Positions 10,001 to 17,006 are shown, counted from the stretch's first letter. The stretch is 64,000 bases of DNA from Alphaproteobacteria bacterium (GCA_024742275.1 JANSYS010000018.1:35773-99772), one strand, 5' to 3'. The notes: generated by a model from the sequence alone, not told the origin. Numbers and translations are program-made.

Positions 10001-10353
10001 ACGCGCCGCCGGCAGACGGTACCGAAAGCGTTGTCGCGGACGTGTGGAGCGAGGTGCTCGGTCTGGCGCGCGTCGGTGCCGATAGCGGATTTTTCGAGCT
10101 GGGGGGTACGTCGCTTGCGCTGGCGCGGGTTCATGACACGCTGCAACGGCGGCTCGGGCGGCGTTTTCCTTTGGCTTTGTGCGTGAGTCGACCGACGGTG
10201 CGGGCGCTGGCCGCCGCACTCGACGGAGAGGACCGACCGGCACATCGGACGGTGGCTGCCGTGGCCGCCGCAGAAGATCGGGCGCGGCGTCGGCGCGCGA
10301 CCCTGGAAACCTTGAGACGCCCGTCGGACGGGCCGAAAGAAGCGGAGGGCTAG
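1036..10353 (+). CDS. Hybrid PKS-NRPS: FAAL-ACP-KS-(AT)-ACP-AMT-C-A-PCP
   Basis: This protein of about 3,105 residues should build a beta-amino fatty acyl amino acid. Domains, numbered from ATG 1036: fatty acyl-AMP ligase 1-575 (YTSGST, WLPLFHDMG, YGLAEAT); ACP with Ser618; KS 676-1098 with Cys842, His977 and His1016; an AT-like stretch 1105-1375 without the GHSxG serine (GVGPA, Gly1269); ACP with Ser1470; PLP aminotransferase 1590-2030 with Lys1876; condensation domain with HHAVADG from 2179; adenylation domain 2490-2985; PCP with Ser3026. No thioesterase follows. The order matches MycA/ItuA of the mycosubtilin/iturin family. Pocket residues D2683, I2684, L2687, Q2726, L2749, G2751, L2773, I2781, W2782 and K2969 read DILQLGLIWK, the glycine code. 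ATG 1036 has GGAG five bases upstream. GTG 1000 is an alternative that adds 12 residues. MbtH and TEII helpers follow. Confidence 0.93.
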   Translation: MTAVDWLKAAATRSPDRTAFVDLDGDGVSVLSLTWGEVDRGARLVAGFLRQRVQPGDRVVLAFASGVSFAQALFGCFYAGVIAVPCAPPVRARAGGRALGVLTDCGAAVILTAADMCEAVARTVTEMERAPDCFALEAVLTAEMATVAPLHAAKPGDVALLQYTSGSTSRPRGVAITHANIVANLTMLIDWSDAGPDSNFLSWLPLFHDMGLVVGYLMPLASGGTSHLITPAAFAKKPSVWLSAASRFRATHSAAPNFAFDLCARQVADTEVAELDLSSFHWVLNAAETIRRTTNDAFLARYEPLGFRPGALAHYYGLAEATVCVTGHRPGRGPVYLAVSGAALERRRVADVDPSDPDARWIAGVGWTDDDSRVVVVDPDTGGEVGDDRIGEIWASSPSMARGYWNNPDATAATFGWRVEGDERPYFRTGDLGFRRGNELYITGRLKELIIVGGRNVYPVDIEATVQDLDPMLVRDRGAAFPVERDGTEAVAVVQELRREGDVDVDALLRRAVRAVADAHEVDVAAVVLIRQGTLPLTSSGKVQRGEAHRRLTAGELKEIAAYRRSERSEPADHAASKAPVMPGAVVAAVCEEIADVLELRVEDIDPTEPLTNFGFGSLVAARLAERLGERFGLEVEPTQFYDTPTVEAVSEWIMEHGGIERSQARQSVEPSVAEDDAIAIVGMACRMPGASDLEAFWEMLLAGDEGIGDPPADRRELVEQLAASPDVPARAGYIDGCGGFDPSFFKMGKREADLLDPQHRLLLETTWHALEHAGQRPEDLRAAPVGVFVGISTSDYGELLSDQDSAADAHFPTGNAHNMAANRLSYLFDWRGPSFGVDTACSSSLVATHLAVQSLRRGECSMAVVGGVNLILTARLTRAFHAAGMLSADGRCKTFDAAADGYVRGEGCGVVVLKPMAAARRDGDRIIAAIRGSAVNQDGLSNGITAPNGPAQQAVIRSALADAGIEASAVGYVETHGTGTDLGDPIEVGALAEVLSEPRKRPVPVLGALKSNIGHLEAAAGIAGLIKAALVVSRGEIPPNRNFSAPNPKIVRALDRLKPVAQRRRWGGDGHRRVAGVSSFGFGGANAHLVLADMENDPVAADRWPAELLCLSAGSESGLRALAEAWRQAFAAKPDVPVAAWAVAAARHRGQLPWRLALAGRTVAEFDATLTDWIAGRDGAVAGRSPKRGPARVGLALVSSKPRQLSDAGTRSSAGDATEFPEVADTLRELGLAERGGAGAALRFARALGLVRLVQAWGLKPSAVAGVGPAAWAVAAASGLVTPHEAMRAVVDGDGAPPTGLGTAGIAVVADGGDPAAALVRSGCDHIVELNESADAASILTAIGRAWVSGSGIDPARGVEGRPQAAVDLPLMRFDRQLCWYDAPADQTGWLRSALGALGAAQAPIATLGPALRRLTALGEVRHAIATPPPPPAASDIRAALTDLIAELLGRTSEEIDVHERFVEMGADSIVLTRALRRFEERFGVKLTVRQLFETTPDIASLADHLADGSGIGLKGTGADPSSAADAERAATGAPPSDDLRALLRRTDETMRALIAQQEELRRRIEGGPMPVAKPVGAAAPTASALPLWRPAKDPVATEERNRALDRLVPRYTKMTAGSKRLAAAFRLRLSDNRASAGFRFSTKEMVYPLVGERAKGAYLWDVDGNRYVDISMGFGAYLFGHAPDFVEAALREEIDRGFALGPQARLAGEVADLVCELTGSERVAFATTGTEAVMTALRLARTVTGRRRIAVFEGAYHGHFDGVLAAAGTDGAVPMAPGVTESMVADVLVLPYGDDAALDVLRDQGSDLAAILVEPVQSRRPGLQPAQFLKELRVIADAAGAVLIFDEMITGFRIGSGGAQAHFGVRADLATYGKILGGGLPIGAIAGAAPLLDALDGGPWRYGDDSFPAAETTFFAGTYNKHPLVMASARAMLRRIADLGDGLYADLNNRSAALAERLERVFVDAAADLRIARFGSLFRFSHGDNADAFLYALRSRGVFVWEGRNCFLSTAHGDAEVDAVVDAVAGALDDARGGPQRPHPLEAARPSPDVFPLSRAQRQLCLLGQLRPEAGRAYHETVALEVPSGLDAEALRVAMIAVTERHAALRTVLDVDAGEQRVLPLAVTAPSLSIHRLRPGEDERTAMIDAAAAPFSPESPPVRLRAIMRPDGSALLLLVAHHAVADGLSLGIVLSDLGKAYSALRAGLPATLPSGTGFASFLTRQAERGDLRRRNLDAWTRALGTPPILDLPIDRPRPADASHTGAAVGADLPAPLNGAVAVAARRLSVTPVMLYFGAYLLLLHRLSGQGVLVAGLPSDCRIAEEDASVVGDCAQMLPILSRLAPQDTVAGFLTALRGTMLDAYERQDFDFAELLDVLDLPSDRSRTPLISAAFNLDQTDAVPDGFGAGTRVLQPPVSAVKFELWLNMTRVGERLSARLEYASDLFEEATIDRWLGLYTNVLAAITEDADRRVADLPGWQRPRSSECVTVAADTVPAWIASTAAMAGDREAIAAPDGTLSYAGLVRRMDGIAGALVARGVSTETPVGVCMEPGLAMVSALLGVLRAGGCYVPLEPTQPQSRLASMAASARCALVVTDEATADLASGLGVPAVSISALDSGGAVSVSKAPHPDQLAYVMHTSGSTGAPKSVGIPHRALTNLLASMASAPGLEETDRFVSVTPLGFDIAALELFLPLVTGAHLRILPSDARRDPEAIGAAIAETGATAMQATPATWRLLTDSGWRSPAGFKVLCGGEALPATLAERLIGSGAALWNLYGPTETTIWSMRAAIATPASITLGEPVAGTEIYVVDGNVDLVPDGAVGEIAIGGVGLARGYGGQPGLTADRFRPDPYSGVAGARLYLTGDLARTAPDGGLTYLGRGDYQTKIRGHRVEIGEIEAALEQLQSVDAAAVLIQTGPDGGAEPVGFIVPTGGTTPSVEDLRAGLSLSLPQYMVPTRFHLVDALPLNANGKIDRKALPSLIGRSAASEIPYAPPADGTESVVADVWSEVLGLARVGADSGFFELGGTSLALARVHDTLQRRLGRRFPLALCVSRPTVRALAAALDGEDRPAHRTVAAVAAAEDRARRRRATLETLRRPSDGPKEAEG

Positions 10354-10359
10354 GCGGTC

Positions 10360-11211
10360 ATGGCAACGATCGATGCGGAGACTGGGTCGGGAACCGAGCC
10401 GTTGGCAATCGAGGAGCGCACGACGCTGCCGACTGCCGAAGAGTTCCGCCGGGAGTACGTGGCGCGCAGCCGTCCGTTGGTGATCCGTGGCGGAATACGG
10501 GATTGGCCGGCGTTCCGTGACTGGACGCCGGAGTTCCTGGCCGGAAAGGTCGGCGAGAACGAGGTCAACGTGCAGCAGTCGCCGACCGGAATCTTCGGGC
10601 TGGATCCTGAGAAGGGCGGGCCGCGCTACCAGGAGATTTCGACCACGCTGGGCGAATATGTGTGGACGATGATGGACGCGGAGGATGATGGCATCCGGTA
10701 CTATGTGCAGCGCGTGAACATTCCGGATCGCCTGCCTGAACTGATGGAGGACTTCGCGGTTCCCGACTATGTCGACGCGTCGAAGGTCTATCTGATCAAT
10801 CTGTGGCTTGGGCCGGCGGGCAACGTGACCACGTTGCACTACGACACCCCGAACAACTTTCTCGCCCAGGTGCGTGGCCGAAAGCGGCTCAAGATGTTCT
10901 CACCATGGCAGGCACGCAGGCTCTATCCGTGCCGCAGCAAGGCCTACAACATGAGCCAGGTGAACATCGAAGCGCCGGACCTGGACCGGTTCCCGCGCTT
11001 CAAGGACGTGACCATGCACGAGGTCGAGATCGAGGAGGGTGATCTCCTGTTCATTCCGACCTACTGGTGGCATCAGGTTTACAGTCTAACCGCGGGTATC
11101 AGCGTCAATATCTGGTGGATTCCCTTGTGGCGCCAGTTGATTGGTCCGCAGCTTTGGGACAACGTGCCGGACATCGCCCGCGAGTTGATGAACCGTGCCG
11201 GACCGCGTTAG
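10360..11211 (+). CDS. Cupin-8/JmjC-like Fe(II)/2-oxoglutarate hydroxylase
   Basis: This 283-residue protein has a cupin_8/JmjC-type fold. The HxD iron ligands are visible as LHYDTPNNF, and the distal His probably lies in YWWHQVYSL near residue 232. A Lys/Arg-rich strand (GRKRLKMFSP) follows the HxD motif, as expected for 2-oxoglutarate binding. Relatives in other NRPS loci hydroxylate amino acids or acyl chains, so a tailoring role on the fatty acyl chain or the loaded residue is likely. The gene starts 6 bases after the synthetase stop, which points to translational coupling, and is followed closely by the MbtH gene. The exact substrate cannot be read from the sequence. Confidence 0.85.
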   Translation: MATIDAETGSGTEPLAIEERTTLPTAEEFRREYVARSRPLVIRGGIRDWPAFRDWTPEFLAGKVGENEVNVQQSPTGIFGLDPEKGGPRYQEISTTLGEYVWTMMDAEDDGIRYYVQRVNIPDRLPELMEDFAVPDYVDASKVYLINLWLGPAGNVTTLHYDTPNNFLAQVRGRKRLKMFSPWQARRLYPCRSKAYNMSQVNIEAPDLDRFPRFKDVTMHEVEIEEGDLLFIPTYWWHQVYSLTAGISVNIWWIPLWRQLIGPQLWDNVPDIARELMNRAGPR

Positions 11212-11239
11212 ATGCCGGCTGGCGATTAGGTAGGTGAAC

Positions 11240-11461
11240 ATGGACGAGGACGACGACAAGACGATCTACGCCGTCGTGGTGAACCACGAGGAGCAGTATT
11301 CGATCTGGCCGACCTTTCGCGAGATTCCGCCGGGCTGGCGTGCCGTCGGCAAGGAGGGACCGAAGGCTGAGTGTTTGGCCTATATCGATGAGGTCTGGAC
11401 CGACATGCGGCCGCTTTCCCTGCGACGCAAAATGGAAGCGATGGAGGGCTCGGCGTCCTGA
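11240..11461 (+). CDS. MbtH-like adenylation-domain helper
   Basis: This protein of about 73 residues carries the MbtH signature: [10 protein letters not shown], then PPGWR, then a C-terminal half containing [15 protein letters not shown]. MbtH proteins bind NRPS adenylation domains and help their solubility and activity, so its partner here should be the single A domain of the synthetase. I start it at ATG 11240. GTG 11234, two codons upstream in the same frame, is also possible. Its stop (11459-11461) overlaps the proposed CTG start of the thioesterase. The length is normal for the family. Confidence 0.95.
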   Translation: MDEDDDKTIYAVVVNHEEQYSIWPTFREIPPGWRAVGKEGPKAECLAYIDEVWTDMRPLSLRRKMEAMEGSAS

Positions 11462-12252
11462 GGTCTCCGTCCAACCGACGGTGCGCCGCCCCGATCGGGG
11501 GATGGCTCCTGCCGCCGCGCCGCGAAGAAACCATCCGTTTCCGTCTGTTCTGCTGGCCCTATGCCGGGCTCGGCGCTTCCCTGTTCGTGAATTGGAGCCG
11601 GCACGCCCCGACGGGGGTCGGGATCTACGGCATTCAACCGCCGGGGCGGGAAAGCAGAATGTCGGAGCCGCCGCTTCGGCGGGTGACCGACATGGTTGCC
11701 CAGTTGACGGAAGCGATGGCAACAGAACCAAGCCTCTTCGATGCTCCGTTCGGGCTGCTTGGATGCAGTTTCGGCGGAATCGCCTCCTTCGAGTTGGCCC
11801 GAACGCTGGTCGCCGAAGGCGTGCCGTCGCCGTCGGCCTTCGTTGTTCTCGCTTGCCGGCCGCCGCATCGGGTTCATCCGGTCGGGCCGTTTAGCATCCT
11901 CGATGACGATGCGCTCACCGAGCGTCTGGATCGGGACTACGGAGGCGTTCCTGAGATCCTGCGCCAGCAGCCCGACCTTCTGCGCCTGTTTCTGCCGACG
12001 CTGCGGGCGGATCTCGAAGCGATGGAGAGTTACGTCCCGCCGAAGAACCCGGTAGCGCTCGGCTGCCCCGTTCTGGCGATCGGCGGCGCGGACGACGGCC
12101 AGGTTCCGGCATCGGTCCTCCAGGAATGGACGCGATATGGCGCTGAAGGATCGACGGCGCGGACCGTCGGTGGACGGCACTTCCTTGTACGCGACGACCC
12201 GGCGGCAGCGCTCGCGACGGTCCTCGACGGTCTGCAGCCATGGCTGCCGTAA
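11458..12252 (+). CDS. Type II (editing/release) thioesterase, probable CTG start
   Basis: This alpha/beta-hydrolase belongs to the TEII family. The nucleophile motif is GCSFGG, the acid lies in [10 protein letters not shown] and the His in GGRHFLV near the C terminus. TEIIs clear misloaded carrier domains. Because the synthetase has no TE domain, this one may also release the product. The first standard start codon is GTG 11587, but that removes the conserved first strand (RLFCWPYAG), which is plainly encoded upstream in the same frame. No ATG, GTG or TTG lies between the last upstream in-frame stop (11389-11391) and 11587. CTG 11458 overlaps the MbtH stop as CTGA and has GGAGGG about ten bases upstream. 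It gives about 264 residues, normal for the family. The gene overlaps the glycosyltransferase by 13 bases. Confidence 0.85.
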   Translation: MRSPSNRRCAAPIGGWLLPPRREETIRFRLFCWPYAGLGASLFVNWSRHAPTGVGIYGIQPPGRESRMSEPPLRRVTDMVAQLTEAMATEPSLFDAPFGLLGCSFGGIASFELARTLVAEGVPSPSAFVVLACRPPHRVHPVGPFSILDDDALTERLDRDYGGVPEILRQQPDLLRLFLPTLRADLEAMESYVPPKNPVALGCPVLAIGGADDGQVPASVLQEWTRYGAEGSTARTVGGRHFLVRDDPAAALATVLDGLQPWLP

Positions 12253-13403
12253 GGCTCGGGATCGTCTCGCCGCTCTGGCCACCCGTTGGGGGTGGGGGTG
12301 AAATCTACATGCAGCGGATCGGAAGGGCGTTGGCCGCGCTGGGCGTTCCGGTAGCTGCGTGCGTCGGGATCGCTCAGCCGGAACCGGCTGTGGGCGTCGA
12401 GATCAAGGCGGGGCCGCGGGACGTGGATCCGGACGATCCGACCTCTTGCGCAACCTGGTATCCGGAAGTGGAGCGGTGGGTTCAGGCATGGCGGCCGACG
12501 CATGTGCTCGTCAACGCGCCGTTCTCCCGTGTAAGCCATTCCCACGCCGAACCTGTCTACGCGCTGCTCCGCCGCCAGGGCTGCCGGATCGGGGCCGTGC
12601 ATCTCGATCTGGATCGTGGCGTGGTCGAGGGCCTTGCCGAAGCCTACGCAGCCACTGGGGATTGGAAACAGGCGGCCGCCGCAGGCGAACACAGATTGGC
12701 TGAGATGGCGACCACGGTCGGCGCAACGATCTTCGGCGAGATCGGGTCGCCGCTGTTCTTCGACTGCGACTTCGTAGTGTCGTGCTCGTCCTGGTCGGAC
12801 CGATTCGTCGATCCGCTTGGCCGCGTGCCTCGGATCGTCTTGCATCCGCCGATGGGCGACGCCCTCGCCGGTAGCCCGACGGAGCGGATGGCCCCCGTGG
12901 ATTTCGGTTTTGTCAATCCGAGGCCGCACAAAGGGGGGCGGTCGCTGGCTGAAATCATCCGGCGGGCTCCCGCATCCTGGCGGTTTCGAGGTCTGGAAGG
13001 CGGACATGGCAGCGCGTTCTTGCGGTTTTTGCAGGACATCAAGGGTGCCGAGAGCCGAGTGGATCTGATCCGCCGCGTCGGTGACATGCGCGGCTTCTAC
13101 GACGGGATCGGCGCGCTCCTGATGGCCAGTCTGTATGAGGGGTACGGCATGGTCGCTGTAGAGGCGATGATCCGCGGCACTCCCGTCATCGCCCGCGACT
13201 ATCCGGCGATCCGCGAGGCGGTGGGCGACGGTGCGGCGATCGTGCGGTTCGATGCAACGGCCGCCGATTGGCTCTCGGCGATGGCCGAGATCCGGGAGAA
13301 CCCCGGCCCGTGGCAGCAGGCCGCCGCGAGCCGTGTGGCCGAGCTTGCCGAGCGAGAAGTCGCCGAAATTCAAGGGTTCCGCAGTTTCCTTTCGGAAATC
13401 TGA
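12240..13403 (+). CDS. GT4-like glycosyltransferase
   Basis: This 387-residue protein has a GT-B layout. The N terminus has the GGGGE loop (PLWPPVGGGGEIYMQ) typical of family 4 enzymes. The C-terminal donor-binding half has SLYEGYGMVAVEAMIRGTPVIA, the E-x7-E motif, followed by DYPAIREAVGDGA. The middle stretch (residues about 120-200) is unusual and has no motif I recognise. The start overlaps the thioesterase by 13 bases, so the gene is probably co-translated and devoted to the product. The inferred role is transfer of a sugar to a hydroxyl or amine of the beta-aminoacyl-glycine. Neither the sugar nor the acceptor can be deduced. No sugar-nucleotide biosynthesis gene is nearby, so the donor would come from primary metabolism. 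Confidence 0.8.
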   Translation: MAAVRLGIVSPLWPPVGGGGEIYMQRIGRALAALGVPVAACVGIAQPEPAVGVEIKAGPRDVDPDDPTSCATWYPEVERWVQAWRPTHVLVNAPFSRVSHSHAEPVYALLRRQGCRIGAVHLDLDRGVVEGLAEAYAATGDWKQAAAAGEHRLAEMATTVGATIFGEIGSPLFFDCDFVVSCSSWSDRFVDPLGRVPRIVLHPPMGDALAGSPTERMAPVDFGFVNPRPHKGGRSLAEIIRRAPASWRFRGLEGGHGSAFLRFLQDIKGAESRVDLIRRVGDMRGFYDGIGALLMASLYEGYGMVAVEAMIRGTPVIARDYPAIREAVGDGAAIVRFDATAADWLSAMAEIRENPGPWQQAAASRVAELAEREVAEIQGFRSFLSEI

Positions 13404-13522
13404 ACGCCCTTTATTCGAGGTTCGAGGCATTCCCCGGGTACATATACTCTCAGAAGACTGCCCACGTCGTGCATGACTTCGTCTCTCCAAGGCGATACTC
13501 TTTCGGCGACTGTTTGCATCCT

Positions 13523-13536
13523 CGACACGAGTGTCG
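13523..13536. promoter_or_regulatory. Small palindrome upstream of the exporter genes
   Basis: CGACAC and GTGTCG are separated by GA, 22 bases before the HlyD start. The 155-base gap at 13404-13558 is the largest break after the alanine-rich gene and within the otherwise tightly packed cluster, so a separate exporter promoter or operator is plausible. No clear -35/-10 pair was found. Confidence 0.3.
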
Positions 13537-13558
13537 GGTGGACTAGCGGGGAGTGATC

Positions 13559-14836
13559 GTGGCGCAGATTGAAGAAGCGTCCGGAGCGGTTGGTGGGCTG
13601 GTTGGACCGTCTACCCTTGCGGGGCCGGAGCGGCTTCAAACCGCGATCCGGATCACCACGCCGGCATCCTGGGTCATCGGTGCGGTCTTCGCCTTCCTCA
13701 CGGTTGCGGTGATCGTCTGGGGCGTTCTGGGAGAACTTTCGACCCGTGTCAGCGGTCTCGGTATCGTCGCGACAGAGGTCGGCGATGTCTACGAACTGCG
13801 AAGCGCGGCGGCGGGCACGGTCATCGAAATGCCGGTGGCGGTCGGCGGTACGGTCCAGAAAGGCCAGTTGATTGCCAGGATCGGGCAGCCTGGACGCGAT
13901 AGCGAGATCCAGGCCGCTTGGCAGAAGATCGAGCGGCAGCAACAGGCGTACAACAAGCGAGACCAAGACACCCGACAGGACATTGCTGATCGCAGGACGG
14001 AGACGGACCGCCAGATTGCCGTGTTGCGTCAGAAGCAGACGACGCTGAGACAACGGATTGCCTATTTGTCGGACCTCCTGAACATCCTGGTTGAGGATCG
14101 AAAGAAACAGTTGGTTACCGAAGCGCGGGTGGAAGAGGTCCGGACGGAGCTGGCGGATGCGCGGGTCAGGCTCAACGAGACGGACGTGGATATCAGCCAG
14201 GCCAATCTCAGGTTCTTGGAGTTCGAGGATCAGCGCCAAGAGGAACTCGGTAGGCTCCGCAACGAGTTGGAGGATGCCAACGCCCGGTTGGAGACGCTTC
14301 GTCTGACCCAGCAGGACGAAACGGTGATCACGGCGACTGAAGACGGCGAGGTGATCAGCGTCGAAGCGAAGATCGGCGATGTTCTGGCCGCGGGCGCGCC
14401 GATCGCCCGCATCGACGCCATGGGCGACGCGCTTCATGTGATTGCGTTCTTCGAAGCGGCTGACGGCAAGAAGGTCGCGCCGGGTATGGATGTCTCGGTT
14501 TCCCCGAGTACGGCTGAACGGGCGCTCTGGGGGACGATCAACGCGACCGTCAAGCGTGTGTCGCAGCTTCCCGAGACGCTGGCGGCCATCAACAACCAAC
14601 TCGGCAACCAGCAATTGGCCGAGCAGATCTTCTCGTCGGGCCCACCGATCCTGGTTGAAGTCGAATTGAAGAAGAATCAGAAGACGCCGAGCGGCCTGGA
14701 CTGGTCGTCGGGCGAAGGGCCGCCCTACAAGATCACCCATGGAACCATGTCGGCGGTTTCTGTGGTCGTGCGCAGGGAAGCACCGGCCAATCTCGTAGTC
14801 CCGGTGTTCTGGCGCTGGGTCGGGCATGGCAGCTAA
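13559..14836 (+). CDS. NHLM-type HlyD membrane-fusion protein
   Basis: This 425-residue periplasmic adaptor has one N-terminal transmembrane segment (residues about 37-60, ASWVIGAVFAFLTVAVIVW). A split lipoyl/barrel-sandwich domain follows (RSAAAGTVIEMPVAVGGTVQKGQ, later ATEDGEVISVEAKIGDVLAAG), flanking a long charged coiled-coil hairpin of about 170 residues. It resembles the secretion protein of NHLM bacteriocin systems (TIGR03794). GTG 13559 is preferred over GTG 13553 because GGGGAG lies six bases before it and would abut 13553. The gene overlaps the next ABC gene by 11 bases. It should link the two ABC proteins to an outer-membrane channel that is not encoded here. Confidence 0.85.
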   Translation: MAQIEEASGAVGGLVGPSTLAGPERLQTAIRITTPASWVIGAVFAFLTVAVIVWGVLGELSTRVSGLGIVATEVGDVYELRSAAAGTVIEMPVAVGGTVQKGQLIARIGQPGRDSEIQAAWQKIERQQQAYNKRDQDTRQDIADRRTETDRQIAVLRQKQTTLRQRIAYLSDLLNILVEDRKKQLVTEARVEEVRTELADARVRLNETDVDISQANLRFLEFEDQRQEELGRLRNELEDANARLETLRLTQQDETVITATEDGEVISVEAKIGDVLAAGAPIARIDAMGDALHVIAFFEAADGKKVAPGMDVSVSPSTAERALWGTINATVKRVSQLPETLAAINNQLGNQQLAEQIFSSGPPILVEVELKKNQKTPSGLDWSSGEGPPYKITHGTMSAVSVVVRREAPANLVVPVFWRWVGHGS

Positions 14837-17006
14837 GGGTAAACCGACGCGTGTGGCCACGCGGACGATGCTGCAGATGGACCCCGCGGAGTCCGGGGCG
14901 GCGTCCTTGTCGGTGGTGTTGGCGTTCTATGGTCGCTACGAGCCTATCACCGATCTGCGCGAAGCCACCGGCACTTCCCGGGACGGCACGCGGTTCGAGA
15001 ACCTGATTCACGGATGCGGCCGATACGGGCTGACCACCGAAGACTCCTCGGCGGATGCCGAGGCCGCCTTGTCGGTTCCCGTGCCGGCAATCCTGACATG
15101 GGAACAGAACCAATATGTTGTGCTGGAGGGGACCAAGGGAGACAGCGTTTTCCTGAATGACCCGGCGGCCGGCCGGCGTATCGTCAGTCGGGAGGATTTC
15201 TCAAGATCCTATGCCGGCCGTTTGCTCATCGTGGCACCGGGTCCGGATTTCAAGAAGGGCGGTCATCCGCCCTCGCTGTTGCGCAGCATGCGCGGCCTGC
15301 TTCCGGGATCGCGCGACGCCTTTGCCCTGGTCGCCCTGTTCGGGGTGATGCTCGTGCTGCCCGGACTGTTGCTGCCGGCCTTCCTGAAGGGGCTTGTCGA
15401 CGATGTCCTGACGCGCGGTCTCGCCGGATGGCTCTTGCCGCTCGCGATCGGCCTGGCGCTGACCAGCGTGTTCAACGGCGTGCTCACCTGGCTGCAGCGC
15501 TACTTCATCCTGCGTCTTCAGATGAAGCTGGCGATCACCCAGACGGCGCTGCTGATCTGGCATCTGTTGCGGGCGCCGGCGGTGTTCTTCACCCAGCGGC
15601 AGGCGGGAGATCTCGTCACGCGGGTCGATGCCTGCAACCGCGTCGCCGAAGTGATGGGGAATCAGCTCAGCCTGAACGTCGTCAACGCGCTTGTCGTCGT
15701 GTTCTACGCCGCGGTCATGGTGTTCCTCAGTTGGCAGCTCACGCTTCTGGCGGTGGCCGCGATGGTGTTGAACTTCGCGGCGATCATCATGGCGCAGGCA
15801 CCGCGCGTCGGCCTCGCCACCAATCTGCAGGGCGTTCAGGCGAAAGCGAACAGCTCGCTGCTCGGAGCGATCGAGGGTATCGAGACGATCAAGGCCACCG
15901 GAGTCGAGAGCGACGTGTTCGCCAACTGGGCCGGCCACTATGGTCGCGTCTCGAATGCTCAGCAGCGGCTCAACGCGCTGGGCGCCGTGCTCAATACCGT
16001 GCCGGAGTTCATCAACAACCTCGTCCTCGCCGCCTTCCTGGGGTTCGGGGGGCTGCTGATCATGGACGGCGACCTGACGGTCGGAGGTCTCGTAGCGTTC
16101 CAGGCCGTCTTGACCCGTTTTGTGCAGCCGGTGATCGCGCTGGTCATGTTCTCGGGCAAGATTCAGGAGACCGTTGCCGACGTGATCCGCATCGACGATG
16201 CGATGCAGACCAAGCCCGATCCGCTGATGGCGAAGGTCGAGGCCCTCGTGCCGGCCGCGCCCGGCGATGGGGCTGCAGCGGCGACCCTGACCGGCGCCCT
16301 GGAGCTGCGCGACATCTCCTTCGCCTACGGGCCGTTGGATCCCCCGCTGATCGATGGTTTCAACCTGACCCTCGCGCCGGGCGACCGGGTTGCGCTTGTC
16401 GGCGGGAGCGGCAGCGGAAAGTCCACCATCGCGCGTCTCGTTACCGGCCTCTATCAGGCGCGGGCCGGCAGCATCCTGTTCGACGGCCGTCCGATAGAAG
16501 AGATTCCGCGCGACCAGTTCGTGGCGTCGGTTGCCTATATCCAACAGGACATTCACATGTTCCGCGGAACGATCCATGACAACATCACCATGTGGGACGA
16601 TACGATCGATCCGGAAAACGTGCGCCGGGCGGCGGTTGACGCGCAGATCCATGACGTGATCGCCAGCCGGTCTGGCGGCTACGAGAGCGCCGTCGAGGAG
16701 GGTGGCGCCAACTTTTCGGGCGGCCAGCGCCAGCGCATCGAGATCGCTCGAGGATTGGCACGCAATCCCTCCATCGTCGTTCTCGACGAGGCGACCGCCG
16801 CCCTTGATCCGCTTACCGAACTGAAGATCGACGAGCGGCTGAGGGCTCGTGGCTGCACGTGTCTGATCATCGCTCACCGGCTCAGCACGATCCGGGATGC
16901 GGACGAGATCGTAGTGCTCGACCATGGCCGGGTCGTCGAACGCGGCACCCATGACGATCTGATGGCCAATGGCGGCCACTATGCGAAACTGGTGGCGGCT
17001 GGATGA
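14826..17006 (+). CDS. NHLM-type ABC exporter with inactive C39 domain
   Basis: This 726-residue exporter has a C39-like domain (1-140), six predicted transmembrane helices (about 160-450) and an ATPase with Walker A GGSGSGKS near 526-533, signature FSGGQRQR and Walker B VVLDEATAALD. It matches the peptidase-permease-ATPase of NHLM systems (TIGR03796). The C39 active site is lost. The nucleophile position in LQMDPAESGAAS is Ser23 (codon TCC) instead of Cys, and the catalytic His in the usual NHFVVL motif is Gln96 (NQYVVL). Asp112 (LNDPAAG) remains. Leader cleavage is therefore unlikely, and the domain may only bind substrate, as in HlyB-type exporters. The gene overlaps its neighbours on both sides (11 bases with HlyD, ATGA with the next ABC). 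Confidence 0.9.
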   Translation: MAAKGKPTRVATRTMLQMDPAESGAASLSVVLAFYGRYEPITDLREATGTSRDGTRFENLIHGCGRYGLTTEDSSADAEAALSVPVPAILTWEQNQYVVLEGTKGDSVFLNDPAAGRRIVSREDFSRSYAGRLLIVAPGPDFKKGGHPPSLLRSMRGLLPGSRDAFALVALFGVMLVLPGLLLPAFLKGLVDDVLTRGLAGWLLPLAIGLALTSVFNGVLTWLQRYFILRLQMKLAITQTALLIWHLLRAPAVFFTQRQAGDLVTRVDACNRVAEVMGNQLSLNVVNALVVVFYAAVMVFLSWQLTLLAVAAMVLNFAAIIMAQAPRVGLATNLQGVQAKANSSLLGAIEGIETIKATGVESDVFANWAGHYGRVSNAQQRLNALGAVLNTVPEFINNLVLAAFLGFGGLLIMDGDLTVGGLVAFQAVLTRFVQPVIALVMFSGKIQETVADVIRIDDAMQTKPDPLMAKVEALVPAAPGDGAAAATLTGALELRDISFAYGPLDPPLIDGFNLTLAPGDRVALVGGSGSGKSTIARLVTGLYQARAGSILFDGRPIEEIPRDQFVASVAYIQQDIHMFRGTIHDNITMWDDTIDPENVRRAAVDAQIHDVIASRSGGYESAVEEGGANFSGGQRQRIEIARGLARNPSIVVLDEATAALDPLTELKIDERLRARGCTCLIIAHRLSTIRDADEIVVLDHGRVVERGTHDDLMANGGHYAKLVAAG

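Noticed and set aside
13404..13558. Possible small leader-peptide gene before the NHLM exporter
   Set aside because: I looked for a short frame with a ribosome-binding site and a Gly-Gly motif and found none. The overlapping 92-codon frame is a shadow of the glycosyltransferase end.
15201..16979. Minus-strand open frame of 592 codons inside the exporter gene
   Set aside because: It is opposite the C39-like domain, membrane helices and ATPase motifs of the real gene. Its product is rich in His, Asp and Arg with no domain.
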